From contig NZ_JAQISN010000001.1 of NCBI RefSeq assembly GCF_037450285.1, forward strand, positions 124,001 to 188,000: 64,000 bases of DNA, written 5' to 3'. The first letter of the stretch is position 1, and every line of letters starts with the position of its first letter. A model generated the notes under the pieces. That model worked only from the letters and a program-made list of their open reading frames with translations, was not told the DNA's origin and did not search any database. Shown piece by piece: positions 27,727 to 34,689 of the stretch. Origin of the DNA: Erwinia sp. SLM-02 (GTDB taxonomy: Bacteria; Pseudomonadota; Gammaproteobacteria; Enterobacterales; Enterobacteriaceae). The position numbers were made by a program, and so were the translations under genes.

Positions 27727-28013
27727 GCTTATTTTCTCGATAACGTGAGTTGTATTGCTGAAAAAACTCCGGCCATCATAACATTGACTGTCCCCAGGGG
27801 AAGCCCCGATAGCGCGTAAATTCATCGCGTTGTCCCTTTTTCAGACGACTGAACGCTTGAGGCTTGGACTGCATTCGGGCGTGAGTGTTGCAGTTGAATA
27901 AGTAAAAATGTTGGCTGATTTGAAAATTTCGTTAAAGTGCATCGGGTTTGCATAAAAAACGACTAACATTTAAAGAGATGGGGCACAGTTCTCTGTTGGA
28001 GAGGAGTTCGGGT

Positions 28014-28328
28014 ATGATCCGTGAACAAATAGAAGAAAAGCTACGTACGGCATTTTCACCGGTACACCTTGAGGTTCATGACGAAAGCTATCGTCACAAT
28101 GTCCCTGCGGGGGCAGAAAGTCATTTCAAGGTGGTGATCGTCAGTGACAGTTTTATCGACCAGCGTTTTCTGGTGCGACACCGTGCAATTTACGGCGTGC
28201 TGGCGGATGAACTGGCCGGAAGCGTCCATGCGCTGGCACTGCACAGCTACACGGTTAAAGAGTGGGAGAGCCTGCAGGATACCGTACCCGCTTCGCCAAA
28301 CTGTCGGGGGGCCGGCACGCTAGCCTGA
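28014..28328 (+). CDS. bolA: BolA family transcriptional regulator
   Basis: BolA responds to stationary phase and stress and binds Fe-S clusters together with monothiol glutaredoxins. The 104-residue product has the family length and motifs IREQIEEKLRTAF, SYRHNVPAGAESHFKVV and HALALHSYTVKEWE, ending in CRGAG. ATG 28014 is chosen because it gives the conserved MIREQIEEKL start; the 22 residues upstream in frame are not conserved. A terminator follows, before tig. Confidence 0.97.
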   Translation: MIREQIEEKLRTAFSPVHLEVHDESYRHNVPAGAESHFKVVIVSDSFIDQRFLVRHRAIYGVLADELAGSVHALALHSYTVKEWESLQDTVPASPNCRGAGTLA

Positions 28329-28351
28329 CCTGATATTCTGTTTCGACATCG

Positions 28352-28373
28352 AACGGCCTGCGGGCCGTTTTTT
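28352..28373 (+). terminator. Intrinsic terminator after bolA
   Basis: AACGGCC and GGCCGTT form a seven-base-pair stem with a four-base loop, followed directly by TTTT. It lies 24 bases past the bolA stop. Confidence 0.85.
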
Positions 28374-28469
28374 CGTTTATAGCCGCTGAAAAGCCGGTTC
28401 ATTCATCAATTTCTTGCGGTTTCATCGCAAAAATGTAAAAAGTAGCGTGCGTCGGGGGAGTGTGCAGCC

Positions 28470-28498
28470 TCGACTCGCTTAGACGTTGCCGCTATAAT
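28470..28498 (+). promoter_or_regulatory. Probable sigma-70 promoter of tig
   Basis: TCGACT (-35, four of six consensus bases) is followed after 17 bases by a perfect TATAAT (-10). The start point would fall near 28505, leaving a leader of about 160 bases before tig. The rest of the 338-base gap between bolA and tig holds only the bolA terminator. Confidence 0.65.
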
Positions 28499-28666
28499 GC
28501 GGCGTCTATTTTTTACAGAATGTCTTCGGGACGCTTCTGTTAACAGGGAATGCGGTTCTGGCATCAGAAGCCGTCCCGGTTCTTAGATTCATTCAGTTAT
28601 CGGTGTTTCCACCATAGCAGGGTGCATCTGAAGTTGACCGAGCACGTGATTTTTTGAGGTAATAAG

Positions 28667-29971
28667 ATGCAAGCTTCAGTAGAAACAACTCAGGGCCTGG
28701 GCCGTCGCGTAACGATTACCGTTCCTAAAGACGTGATCGAAACTGCAGTGAAAAACGAACTGGTTAGCGTAGCCAAGAAAGTTCGCATCGACGGTTTCCG
28801 TAAAGGAAAAGTACCGATGACCGTTGTTGCACAGCGTTACGGTGCCTCCGTTCGTCAGGACGTGCTGGGCGAATTGATGCAGCGCAACTTCGTTGATGCG
28901 ATCATCAAAGAAAAAATCAATCCAGCGGGTTCGCCAAATTACGTACCGGGCGATTACAAAATCGGTGAAGACTTCACTTTCTCTGCTGAATTTGAAGTGT
29001 ATCCGGAAGTTGAGCTGCAGGGTCTGGAAGCAATCGAAGTTGAAAAACCGGTTGTAGAAGTCACTGACGAAGACGTTGACGCCATGCTGGATACCCTGCG
29101 TAAGCAGCAGGCAACCTGGAAAGAAACCGACGCAGCAGCCGGCGCGGAAGATCGTGCAACCATCGATTTCACCGGTTCTGTAGACGGTGAAGAGTTCGAA
29201 GGCGGCAAAGCCTCTGATTTCGTACTGGCAATGGGCCAGGGTCGTATGATCCCAGGCTTCGAAGAGGGCGTTGTTGGCCATAAAGCCGGCGAAACCTTCA
29301 CCATCGACGTTAACTTCCCGGAAGATTACCACGCTGAAAACCTGAAAGGTAAAGCAGCGAAGTTTGAAATCGTGCTGAAGAAAGTTGAAGAGCGTGAGCT
29401 GCCAGAATTCACCGAAGAGTTCATCAAGCGTTTCGGCGTGGCTGATGGTTCTCTGGCTGGTCTGCGTACCGAAGTACGTAAGAACATGCAGCGTGAGCTG
29501 AAAGGCGCCGTGCGTAATCGCGTGAAGTCTCAGGCTATCGACGGTCTGGTTGCGGCTAACGACATCGACGTTCCTGCTGCCCTGATCGACGGCGAAATCG
29601 ACGTGCTGAAGCGTCAGGCTGCACAGCGCTTTGGCGGTAACGAGAAGCAGGCTCTTGAGCTGCCTCGTGAACTGTTCGAAGAGCAGGCGAAACGCCGCGT
29701 AGTGGTTGGCCTGCTGCTGGGCGAAGTGATTCGTACCCACGAGCTGAAAGCTGACGAAGACCGCGTTAAAGCACTGATCGAAGAAATGGCTTCTGCCTAC
29801 GAAGATCCGTCAGAAGTTATTGAGTTCTACAGCAAAAATAACGAGCTGATGAACAACATGCGTAACGTAGCGCTGGAAGAGCAGGCTGTTGAAGTCGTGC
29901 TGGAAAAAGCGAAAGTGACTGAGAAAGCCACTAACTTCCAGGAACTGATGAACCAGACCGCTCAGGCCTGA
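28667..29971 (+). CDS. tig: Trigger factor
   Basis: Trigger factor is the ribosome-bound chaperone and peptidyl-prolyl isomerase that meets nascent chains at the exit tunnel. The 434-residue product has the N-terminal ribosome-docking loop GFRKGKVPMTV near residue 43, a central FKBP-like domain (about 150-240, ATIDFTGSVDGEEFEGG and MIPGFEEGVVGHKAGE) and a helical C-terminal chaperone domain. Length is within two residues of E. coli. A terminator follows, and clpP lies downstream on the same strand. Confidence 0.98.
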   Translation: MQASVETTQGLGRRVTITVPKDVIETAVKNELVSVAKKVRIDGFRKGKVPMTVVAQRYGASVRQDVLGELMQRNFVDAIIKEKINPAGSPNYVPGDYKIGEDFTFSAEFEVYPEVELQGLEAIEVEKPVVEVTDEDVDAMLDTLRKQQATWKETDAAAGAEDRATIDFTGSVDGEEFEGGKASDFVLAMGQGRMIPGFEEGVVGHKAGETFTIDVNFPEDYHAENLKGKAAKFEIVLKKVEERELPEFTEEFIKRFGVADGSLAGLRTEVRKNMQRELKGAVRNRVKSQAIDGLVAANDIDVPAALIDGEIDVLKRQAAQRFGGNEKQALELPRELFEEQAKRRVVVGLLLGEVIRTHELKADEDRVKALIEEMASAYEDPSEVIEFYSKNNELMNNMRNVALEEQAVEVVLEKAKVTEKATNFQELMNQTAQA

Positions 29972-29994
29972 TTTAGTTTTACTGGTTGTTCAAC

Positions 29995-30025
29995 AAAAGC
30001 CCGCGGCCCTTGGCTGCGGGCTTTT
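29995..30025 (+). terminator. Intrinsic terminator after tig
   Basis: AAAAGCCCGC and GCGGGCTTTT form a ten-base-pair stem around an eleven-base loop. The U-rich 3' arm acts as the tail. It separates tig from clpP. Confidence 0.85.
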
Positions 30026-30137
30026 GCTATTTAACGACCCGGAATCGCCTGCTTTTGCTAACAATTTGTTTATTTATTCCGCAAATTGTCGCCTGAGCCG
30101 ATATTCCTGGTTAGCAGTTGATAAAAACGTTGTTATG

Positions 30138-30166
30138 CTTGAAATAGCGGGGCAATATCCCCAGAT
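30138..30166 (+). promoter_or_regulatory. Sigma-32-type heat-shock promoter before clpP
   Basis: CTTGAA, a 15-base spacer and CCCCAGAT fit the sigma-32 consensus (CTTGAA and CCCCATNT) except for one base. The start point would lie near 30175, giving a leader of about 155 bases before clpP. This element and the tig terminator are the only things I recognise in the 361 bases between tig and clpP. Confidence 0.75.
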
Positions 30167-30332
30167 TGTTATCACTGGCATACGCGTTCTTCAGAGTATG
30201 CAACGATGCTATCAGGCCCGAATGAGCGCCCGGGTAGCTTCGGCGGAAAGGACCGGAATCATAGTGTTCCCGATCGCTCTCAAGTAGAATCGCTGCGGAG
30301 TGTGGCCAAATGAAATGTATCAGGAGACGATA

Positions 30333-30956
30333 ATGTCATACAGTGGCGAACGTGAATTAACTGCACCTCAGATGGCTTTAGTGCCAATGGTTGTTGAACA
30401 GACCTCTCGTGGAGAGCGCTCTTACGACATCTACTCGCGCCTGCTCAAAGAACGCATCATTTTCCTGACCGGTCAGGTTGAAGACCATATGGCTAATCTG
30501 ATCGTGGCCCAGATGCTGTTCCTGGAAGCAGAGAACCCGGAAAAAGACATTCACCTGTACATTAACTCTCCTGGTGGCGTCATTACCGCAGGCATGTCGA
30601 TTTATGACACCATGCAGTTTATTAAACCTGACGTCAGCACTATCTGTATGGGACAGGCCTGCTCAATGGGGGCGTTCCTGCTGACCGCGGGAGCAAAAGG
30701 AAAACGTTACTGCCTGCCTAACTCACGCGTAATGATTCACCAGCCGCTGGGCGGTTTCCAGGGTCAGGCGTCTGATATCGATATTCACGCGCGTGAAATT
30801 ATCAAAACGAAACAGATGATGAATGAACTGATGGCGAAGCACACCGGCCAGAGCGTGGAAACGATTGAGCGTGATACTAACCGCGATCGTTTCCTGTCGG
30901 CCGGGGAAGCCGTAGAGTATGGATTAGTTGATTCCGTACTGGCCCAGCGTAACTGA
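30333..30956 (+). CDS. clpP: ATP-dependent Clp protease proteolytic subunit ClpP
   Basis: ClpP forms the double-ring serine protease chamber that works with ClpX or ClpA. The 207-residue product matches E. coli ClpP in length, including the 14-residue propeptide before ALVPMVVEQ. The triad is complete: Ser in GQACSMGAFLL (residue 111), His in MIHQPLGG (136) and Asp in RDTNRDRFLS (185). One change is Cys for the usual Ala just before the nucleophile. ATG 30333 follows GGAGACGATA and gives MSYSGERE. It is the housekeeping copy, followed by the first of two clpX genes. Confidence 0.98.
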   Translation: MSYSGERELTAPQMALVPMVVEQTSRGERSYDIYSRLLKERIIFLTGQVEDHMANLIVAQMLFLEAENPEKDIHLYINSPGGVITAGMSIYDTMQFIKPDVSTICMGQACSMGAFLLTAGAKGKRYCLPNSRVMIHQPLGGFQGQASDIDIHAREIIKTKQMMNELMAKHTGQSVETIERDTNRDRFLSAGEAVEYGLVDSVLAQRN

Positions 30957-30984
30957 TCTGTTTTGCCATGTATCCGTCGCCGCC

Positions 30985-31009
30985 GCAGGCCAGCACCATG
31001 CTGGCCTGC
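30985..31009 (+). repeat. Perfect hairpin in the clpP-clpX spacer
   Basis: GCAGGCCAGCA and TGCTGGCCTGC form an 11-base-pair perfect stem with a three-base loop. No T run follows, so it is unlikely to be a full terminator. It could stabilise the clpP message end, lower expression of the first clpX, or be a REP-like element. It was not compared with other genomes. Confidence 0.65.
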
Positions 31010-31056
31010 CGTCGCTGACCCGGTGGGGCAGCGAGTGCGACAATGAGGGGGAGTGA

Positions 31057-32331
31057 ATGACCGATAAACGCAAAGACGGTTCGGGAAAGCTGCTGTACTG
31101 CTCTTTTTGCGGCAAAAGCCAGCATGAAGTCCGCAAGCTGATTGCCGGCCCGTCAGTGTATATCTGCGATGAATGCGTTGATCTATGCAACGACATTATC
31201 CGCGAAGAGATTAAAGAAGTTGCGCCGCACCGCGAGCGCAGCTCCCTGCCTACGCCGCACGAAATTCGCCACCACCTGGATGACTACGTCATCGGCCAGG
31301 AGCGGGCGAAGAAGGTGCTGTCGGTGGCGGTATATAACCACTATAAGCGCCTGCGCAACGGCGATACCAGCAACGGCATTGAGCTGGGTAAAAGTAACAT
31401 CCTGCTGATCGGCCCGACCGGTAGCGGAAAAACCCTGCTGGCCGAAACGCTGGCGCGCCTGCTGGATGTACCGTTCACCATGGCCGATGCCACCACGCTG
31501 ACCGAGGCCGGTTACGTGGGGGAGGATGTGGAAAACATCATCCAGAAGCTGCTGCAGAAATGTGACTACGACGTGCAGAAAGCGCAGCGCGGGATCGTCT
31601 ACATCGATGAAATCGACAAGATTTCCCGCAAGTCGGATAACCCGTCAATTACCCGCGACGTTTCGGGTGAGGGCGTGCAGCAGGCGCTGCTGAAGCTGAT
31701 TGAAGGGACGGTTGCCGCGGTGCCGCCGCAGGGCGGTCGTAAACATCCGCAGCAGGAGTTCCTGCAGGTGGACACGTCGAAAATCCTGTTTATCTGCGGC
31801 GGCGCGTTTGCCGGCCTGGATAAGGTGATTTCCCAGCGCGTGGATACCGGCTCCGGCATCGGTTTTGGTGCCACGGTGAAAGGCAAAGCCGAGAAGGCGA
31901 CGGAAGGCCAGCTGCTGGCGCAGGTGGAGCCGGAAGATCTGATTAAATTCGGTCTGATCCCGGAATTCATCGGGCGTCTGCCGGTGGTGGCGACGCTGAC
32001 CGAGCTGAGCGAAGACGCGCTGATCCAGATCCTGTGCGAGCCGAAAAACGCGCTGACCAAGCAGTATCAGGCGCTGTTCAACCTCGAAGGTGTCGATCTG
32101 GAGTTCCGCGATGAAGCGCTGACCGCCATTGCGAAAAAGGCACTGTCGCGTAAGACCGGTGCCCGCGGCCTGCGTTCGATAGTGGAAGGCGTACTGCTGG
32201 ATACCATGTACGATCTGCCGTCGATGGAAGACGTGGAGAAAGTGGTGGTGGATGCTTCAGTGATCGAAAACAACGGCGAACCGAAGCTGATCTACGGCAA
32301 GCCGGAAGCGCAGCAGGCATCTGGCGAGTAA
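31057..32331 (+). CDS. clpX: ATP-dependent Clp protease ATPase ClpX, first copy
   Basis: ClpX is the AAA+ unfoldase that recognises substrates and feeds them into ClpP. The 424-residue product has the N-terminal zinc-binding domain (Cys pairs near 15/18 and 37/40), Walker A GPTGSGKT near 120, Walker B IVYIDEIDK near 181, the ClpP-docking IGF loop in GSGIGFGATV near 268, and a sensor-2 GARGLRSI. It is 100 bases after clpP, the usual place. The protein is identical to that of the second copy at 33227, while the DNA differs at 14 third-codon positions. GAGGGGGAG is the ribosome site. A strong terminator follows, so this copy is cut off from lon. Confidence 0.97.
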   Translation: MTDKRKDGSGKLLYCSFCGKSQHEVRKLIAGPSVYICDECVDLCNDIIREEIKEVAPHRERSSLPTPHEIRHHLDDYVIGQERAKKVLSVAVYNHYKRLRNGDTSNGIELGKSNILLIGPTGSGKTLLAETLARLLDVPFTMADATTLTEAGYVGEDVENIIQKLLQKCDYDVQKAQRGIVYIDEIDKISRKSDNPSITRDVSGEGVQQALLKLIEGTVAAVPPQGGRKHPQQEFLQVDTSKILFICGGAFAGLDKVISQRVDTGSGIGFGATVKGKAEKATEGQLLAQVEPEDLIKFGLIPEFIGRLPVVATLTELSEDALIQILCEPKNALTKQYQALFNLEGVDLEFRDEALTAIAKKALSRKTGARGLRSIVEGVLLDTMYDLPSMEDVEKVVVDASVIENNGEPKLIYGKPEAQQASGE

Positions 32332-32352
32332 TATTAACGCCCGTCTGAGCAT

Positions 32353-32390
32353 AAAAAATGGCCCGCAGCGAAAACTGCGGGCCATTTTTA
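32353..32390. terminator. Bidirectional intrinsic terminator between clpX copy 1 and the inverted ClpP paralogue
   Basis: TGGCCCGCAG and CTGCGGGCCA pair in a ten-base-pair stem. It is extended by A-T pairs that supply a T run on both strands. It sits between the two convergent genes and should end both transcripts. Confidence 0.92.
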
Positions 32391-32412
32391 TATCAGCCTT
32401 TCAGCGGAGAAA

Positions 32413-33006
32413 TCAGACCTTGAGTTCATCCCACTGGCTGATAACGTGCGTGGCGATACCGTAGTCGATAGCCTGTTCCGGGCTCATCCAGTAATTGCTG
32501 TCGGTGTCTTTTTCGACTTTCTCCAGCGGCTGTCCGGTGGCTTTGCTGATCAGCTTGTTGATGCGCTCACGGGCGCGCAGCAGCTCTTTCGCTTCGATTT
32601 CAATATCTGAAACCTTGCCGCGCACGCCGCCCAGCGGCTGGTGGATCATAAAGCGGGTATTTGGCAGCGAGTAGCGATTATCTTTATCGGCTGCCAGGAA
32701 GATGGTGATCCCGGCGCTGGCCACCCAGCCGGTACCGATAACAACCACCTTCGGCTTCACGAATTTAATCATGTCATGGATGGTGTCGCCTGCTTCCACA
32801 TGGCCGCCCTGGCTGTTGATAAACAGCTTGATCGGCTCGTCGCCCATCTCCTGCAGAATAAGCAGTTGAGCAGTCACTTTCTCTGCCAGTTCCTGATTAA
32901 TCTCGCCTGAAATGATAATAGAGCGTGACTGCAGCAGCTTGCTCACTGCCAGCGCTGAGTTCTTCTCTTCCTGGCCTTTTTCGTCTTTCTTTGGCTCTTG
33001 AGGCAT
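32413..33006 (-). CDS. ClpP-family protease paralogue with Ser-His-Asn site
   Basis: The 197-residue product is a ClpP-fold protein unlike the housekeeping ClpP upstream. It keeps the nucleophile Ser97 (GWVASAG), His122 (MIHQPLGG) and the family core FINSQGG, but residue 171, where ClpP has the catalytic Asp, is Asn (DTDSNYWMS). The N-terminus is charged (MPQEPKKDEKGQEEK) and lacks the propeptide and the axial-loop segment with SRGERSYD. Of the ClpX-docking groove, Phe82 is kept, Tyr62 is Phe and Tyr60 is Lys. GGAG lies at a good distance from ATG 33006. It is inverted between two clpX genes and shares an upstream region with the second. Asn triads occur in other ClpP-like proteins, so it may be an active peptidase, a mixed-ring partner or a regulator. 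Confidence 0.92.
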   Translation of the reverse strand: MPQEPKKDEKGQEEKNSALAVSKLLQSRSIIISGEINQELAEKVTAQLLILQEMGDEPIKLFINSQGGHVEAGDTIHDMIKFVKPKVVVIGTGWVASAGITIFLAADKDNRYSLPNTRFMIHQPLGGVRGKVSDIEIEAKELLRARERINKLISKATGQPLEKVEKDTDSNYWMSPEQAIDYGIATHVISQWDELKV

Positions 33007-33226
33007 GCTTTACACTCCATCGGGATCTGATAAGTCACGAGAGTTTAGCATAATCAAACAGGTAGCTAAATCAACAGTCATTGATGCGAATATTTGCCCG
33101 GCAAAACAGCGGTGCGCGGCGGACTTTTACTCCCTGTTTAGCCCTAAAATGGGCTATATTATCTGCTGATACGCGTAAATTTAGACAGCCCGCTTCAGGT
33201 CTGTTTAGTAAGACATGAGGTTACTG
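33007..33226. promoter_or_regulatory. Shared divergent control region of the ClpP paralogue and clpX copy 2
   Basis: This 220-base stretch separates two divergent start codons. On the plus strand, near 33154-33160, the -10-like TATATT/TATTAT follows a short AGCCC/GGGCT inverted repeat. No clear -35 or sigma-32 element could be assigned. The sequence is unlike the spacer in front of the first clpX, so the two copies must be controlled differently. Confidence 0.5.
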
Positions 33227-34501
33227 ATGACAGACAAACGCAAAGACGGTTCAGGAAAGCTGCTGTACTGCTCTTTTTGCGGCAAAAGCCAGCATGAAGT
33301 CCGCAAGCTGATTGCCGGCCCGTCAGTGTATATCTGCGATGAATGCGTTGATCTATGCAACGACATTATCCGCGAAGAGATTAAAGAAGTTGCGCCGCAC
33401 CGCGAGCGCAGCTCCCTGCCTACGCCGCACGAAATTCGCCACCACCTGGATGACTACGTCATCGGCCAGGAGCGGGCGAAGAAGGTGCTGTCGGTGGCGG
33501 TATATAACCACTATAAGCGCCTGCGCAACGGCGATACCAGCAACGGCATTGAGCTGGGTAAAAGTAACATCCTGCTGATCGGCCCGACCGGTAGCGGAAA
33601 AACCCTGCTGGCCGAAACGCTGGCGCGCCTGCTGGACGTGCCGTTCACCATGGCCGATGCCACCACGCTGACCGAGGCCGGTTACGTGGGGGAGGATGTG
33701 GAAAATATCATCCAGAAGCTGCTGCAGAAATGTGATTACGACGTGCAGAAAGCGCAGCGCGGGATCGTCTACATCGATGAAATCGACAAGATTTCCCGCA
33801 AGTCGGATAACCCGTCAATTACCCGCGACGTTTCGGGTGAGGGCGTGCAGCAGGCGCTGCTGAAGCTGATTGAAGGGACGGTTGCCGCGGTGCCGCCGCA
33901 GGGCGGTCGTAAACATCCGCAGCAGGAGTTCCTGCAGGTGGATACGTCGAAAATCCTGTTTATCTGCGGCGGCGCGTTTGCCGGCCTGGATAAGGTGATT
34001 TCCCAGCGCGTGGATACCGGCTCCGGCATCGGTTTTGGTGCCACGGTGAAAGGCAAAGCCGAGAAGGCGACGGAAGGCCAGCTGCTGGCGCAGGTGGAGC
34101 CGGAAGATCTGATTAAATTCGGTCTGATCCCGGAATTCATCGGGCGTCTGCCGGTGGTGGCGACGCTGACCGAGCTGAGCGAAGACGCGCTGATCCAGAT
34201 CCTGTGCGAGCCGAAAAACGCGCTGACCAAGCAGTATCAGGCGCTGTTCAACCTCGAAGGTGTGGATCTGGAGTTCCGCGATGAGGCGCTGACCGCCATT
34301 GCGAAAAAGGCGCTGTCGCGTAAGACCGGTGCCCGCGGCCTGCGTTCGATAGTGGAAGGCGTACTGCTGGATACCATGTACGATCTGCCGTCGATGGAAG
34401 ACGTGGAGAAAGTGGTGGTGGATGCCTCAGTGATCGAAAACAACGGCGAACCGAAGCTGATCTACGGCAAGCCGGAAGCGCAGCAGGCATCTGGTGAATA
34501 A
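33227..34501 (+). CDS. clpX: ATP-dependent Clp protease ATPase ClpX, second copy
   Basis: This gene encodes the same 424-residue ClpX as the copy at 31057, with zinc domain, Walker motifs and the IGF loop intact. The DNA differs at 14 positions out of 1275, all silent. Similarity begins at the ATG and ends at the stop codon; the flanks are unrelated. I prefer ATG 33227 to the in-frame ATG 33215 because it has GAGG eight bases upstream and matches the family N-terminus. It lies directly before lon, where clpX sits in E. coli, and is divergent from the ClpP paralogue. Either copy could be the original. Confidence 0.97.
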   Translation: MTDKRKDGSGKLLYCSFCGKSQHEVRKLIAGPSVYICDECVDLCNDIIREEIKEVAPHRERSSLPTPHEIRHHLDDYVIGQERAKKVLSVAVYNHYKRLRNGDTSNGIELGKSNILLIGPTGSGKTLLAETLARLLDVPFTMADATTLTEAGYVGEDVENIIQKLLQKCDYDVQKAQRGIVYIDEIDKISRKSDNPSITRDVSGEGVQQALLKLIEGTVAAVPPQGGRKHPQQEFLQVDTSKILFICGGAFAGLDKVISQRVDTGSGIGFGATVKGKAEKATEGQLLAQVEPEDLIKFGLIPEFIGRLPVVATLTELSEDALIQILCEPKNALTKQYQALFNLEGVDLEFRDEALTAIAKKALSRKTGARGLRSIVEGVLLDTMYDLPSMEDVEKVVVDASVIENNGEPKLIYGKPEAQQASGE

Positions 34502-34531
34502 ATAACCAAATCTTTCCAGTCAGTTATCCGA

Positions 34532-34555
34532 AAAGGGGGAAAATCTTCCCCCTTT
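34532..34555 (+). terminator. Hairpin after clpX copy 2
   Basis: AAAGGGGGAA and TTCCCCCTTT form a ten-base-pair stem with a four-base loop, followed by AACATTT. The T tail is short, so termination may be partial. It lies 30 bases past the stop and before the lon promoter. Confidence 0.7.
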
Positions 34556-34576
34556 AACATTTCTGGTCACCCCGAC

Positions 34577-34604
34577 GTTGAATCTATTCCATTCATCCCC
34601 ATAT
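34577..34604 (+). promoter_or_regulatory. Sigma-32 heat-shock promoter of lon
   Basis: TTGAA, a 14-base spacer and CCCCATAT match the sigma-32 consensus. The same CCCCATATACT element is found before E. coli lon. The start point would be about ten bases beyond 34604, leaving a leader of about 75 bases. Confidence 0.85.
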
Positions 34605-34689
34605 ACTCAAATACCTGTGGGTAAACCGCTTCTGTTAAGGATGATGCGGTTCCCCTTACCTGGCGGAAATTAAACTAAGAGAGAGCTCT

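Noticed and set aside
28676..29740. A 354-residue open frame on the minus strand inside tig
   Set aside because: It lies wholly opposite trigger factor, lacks family motifs and follows from the codon bias of the real gene.
31009..33226. An insertion sequence as the cause of the clpX/ClpP2 arrangement
   Set aside because: No transposase, terminal inverted repeats or target-site duplications are visible around the segment.
31057..34501. The second clpX as an assembly artefact
   Set aside because: The copies differ at 14 silent positions and have different flanks and a unique gene between them, so a simple misassembly does not explain them.
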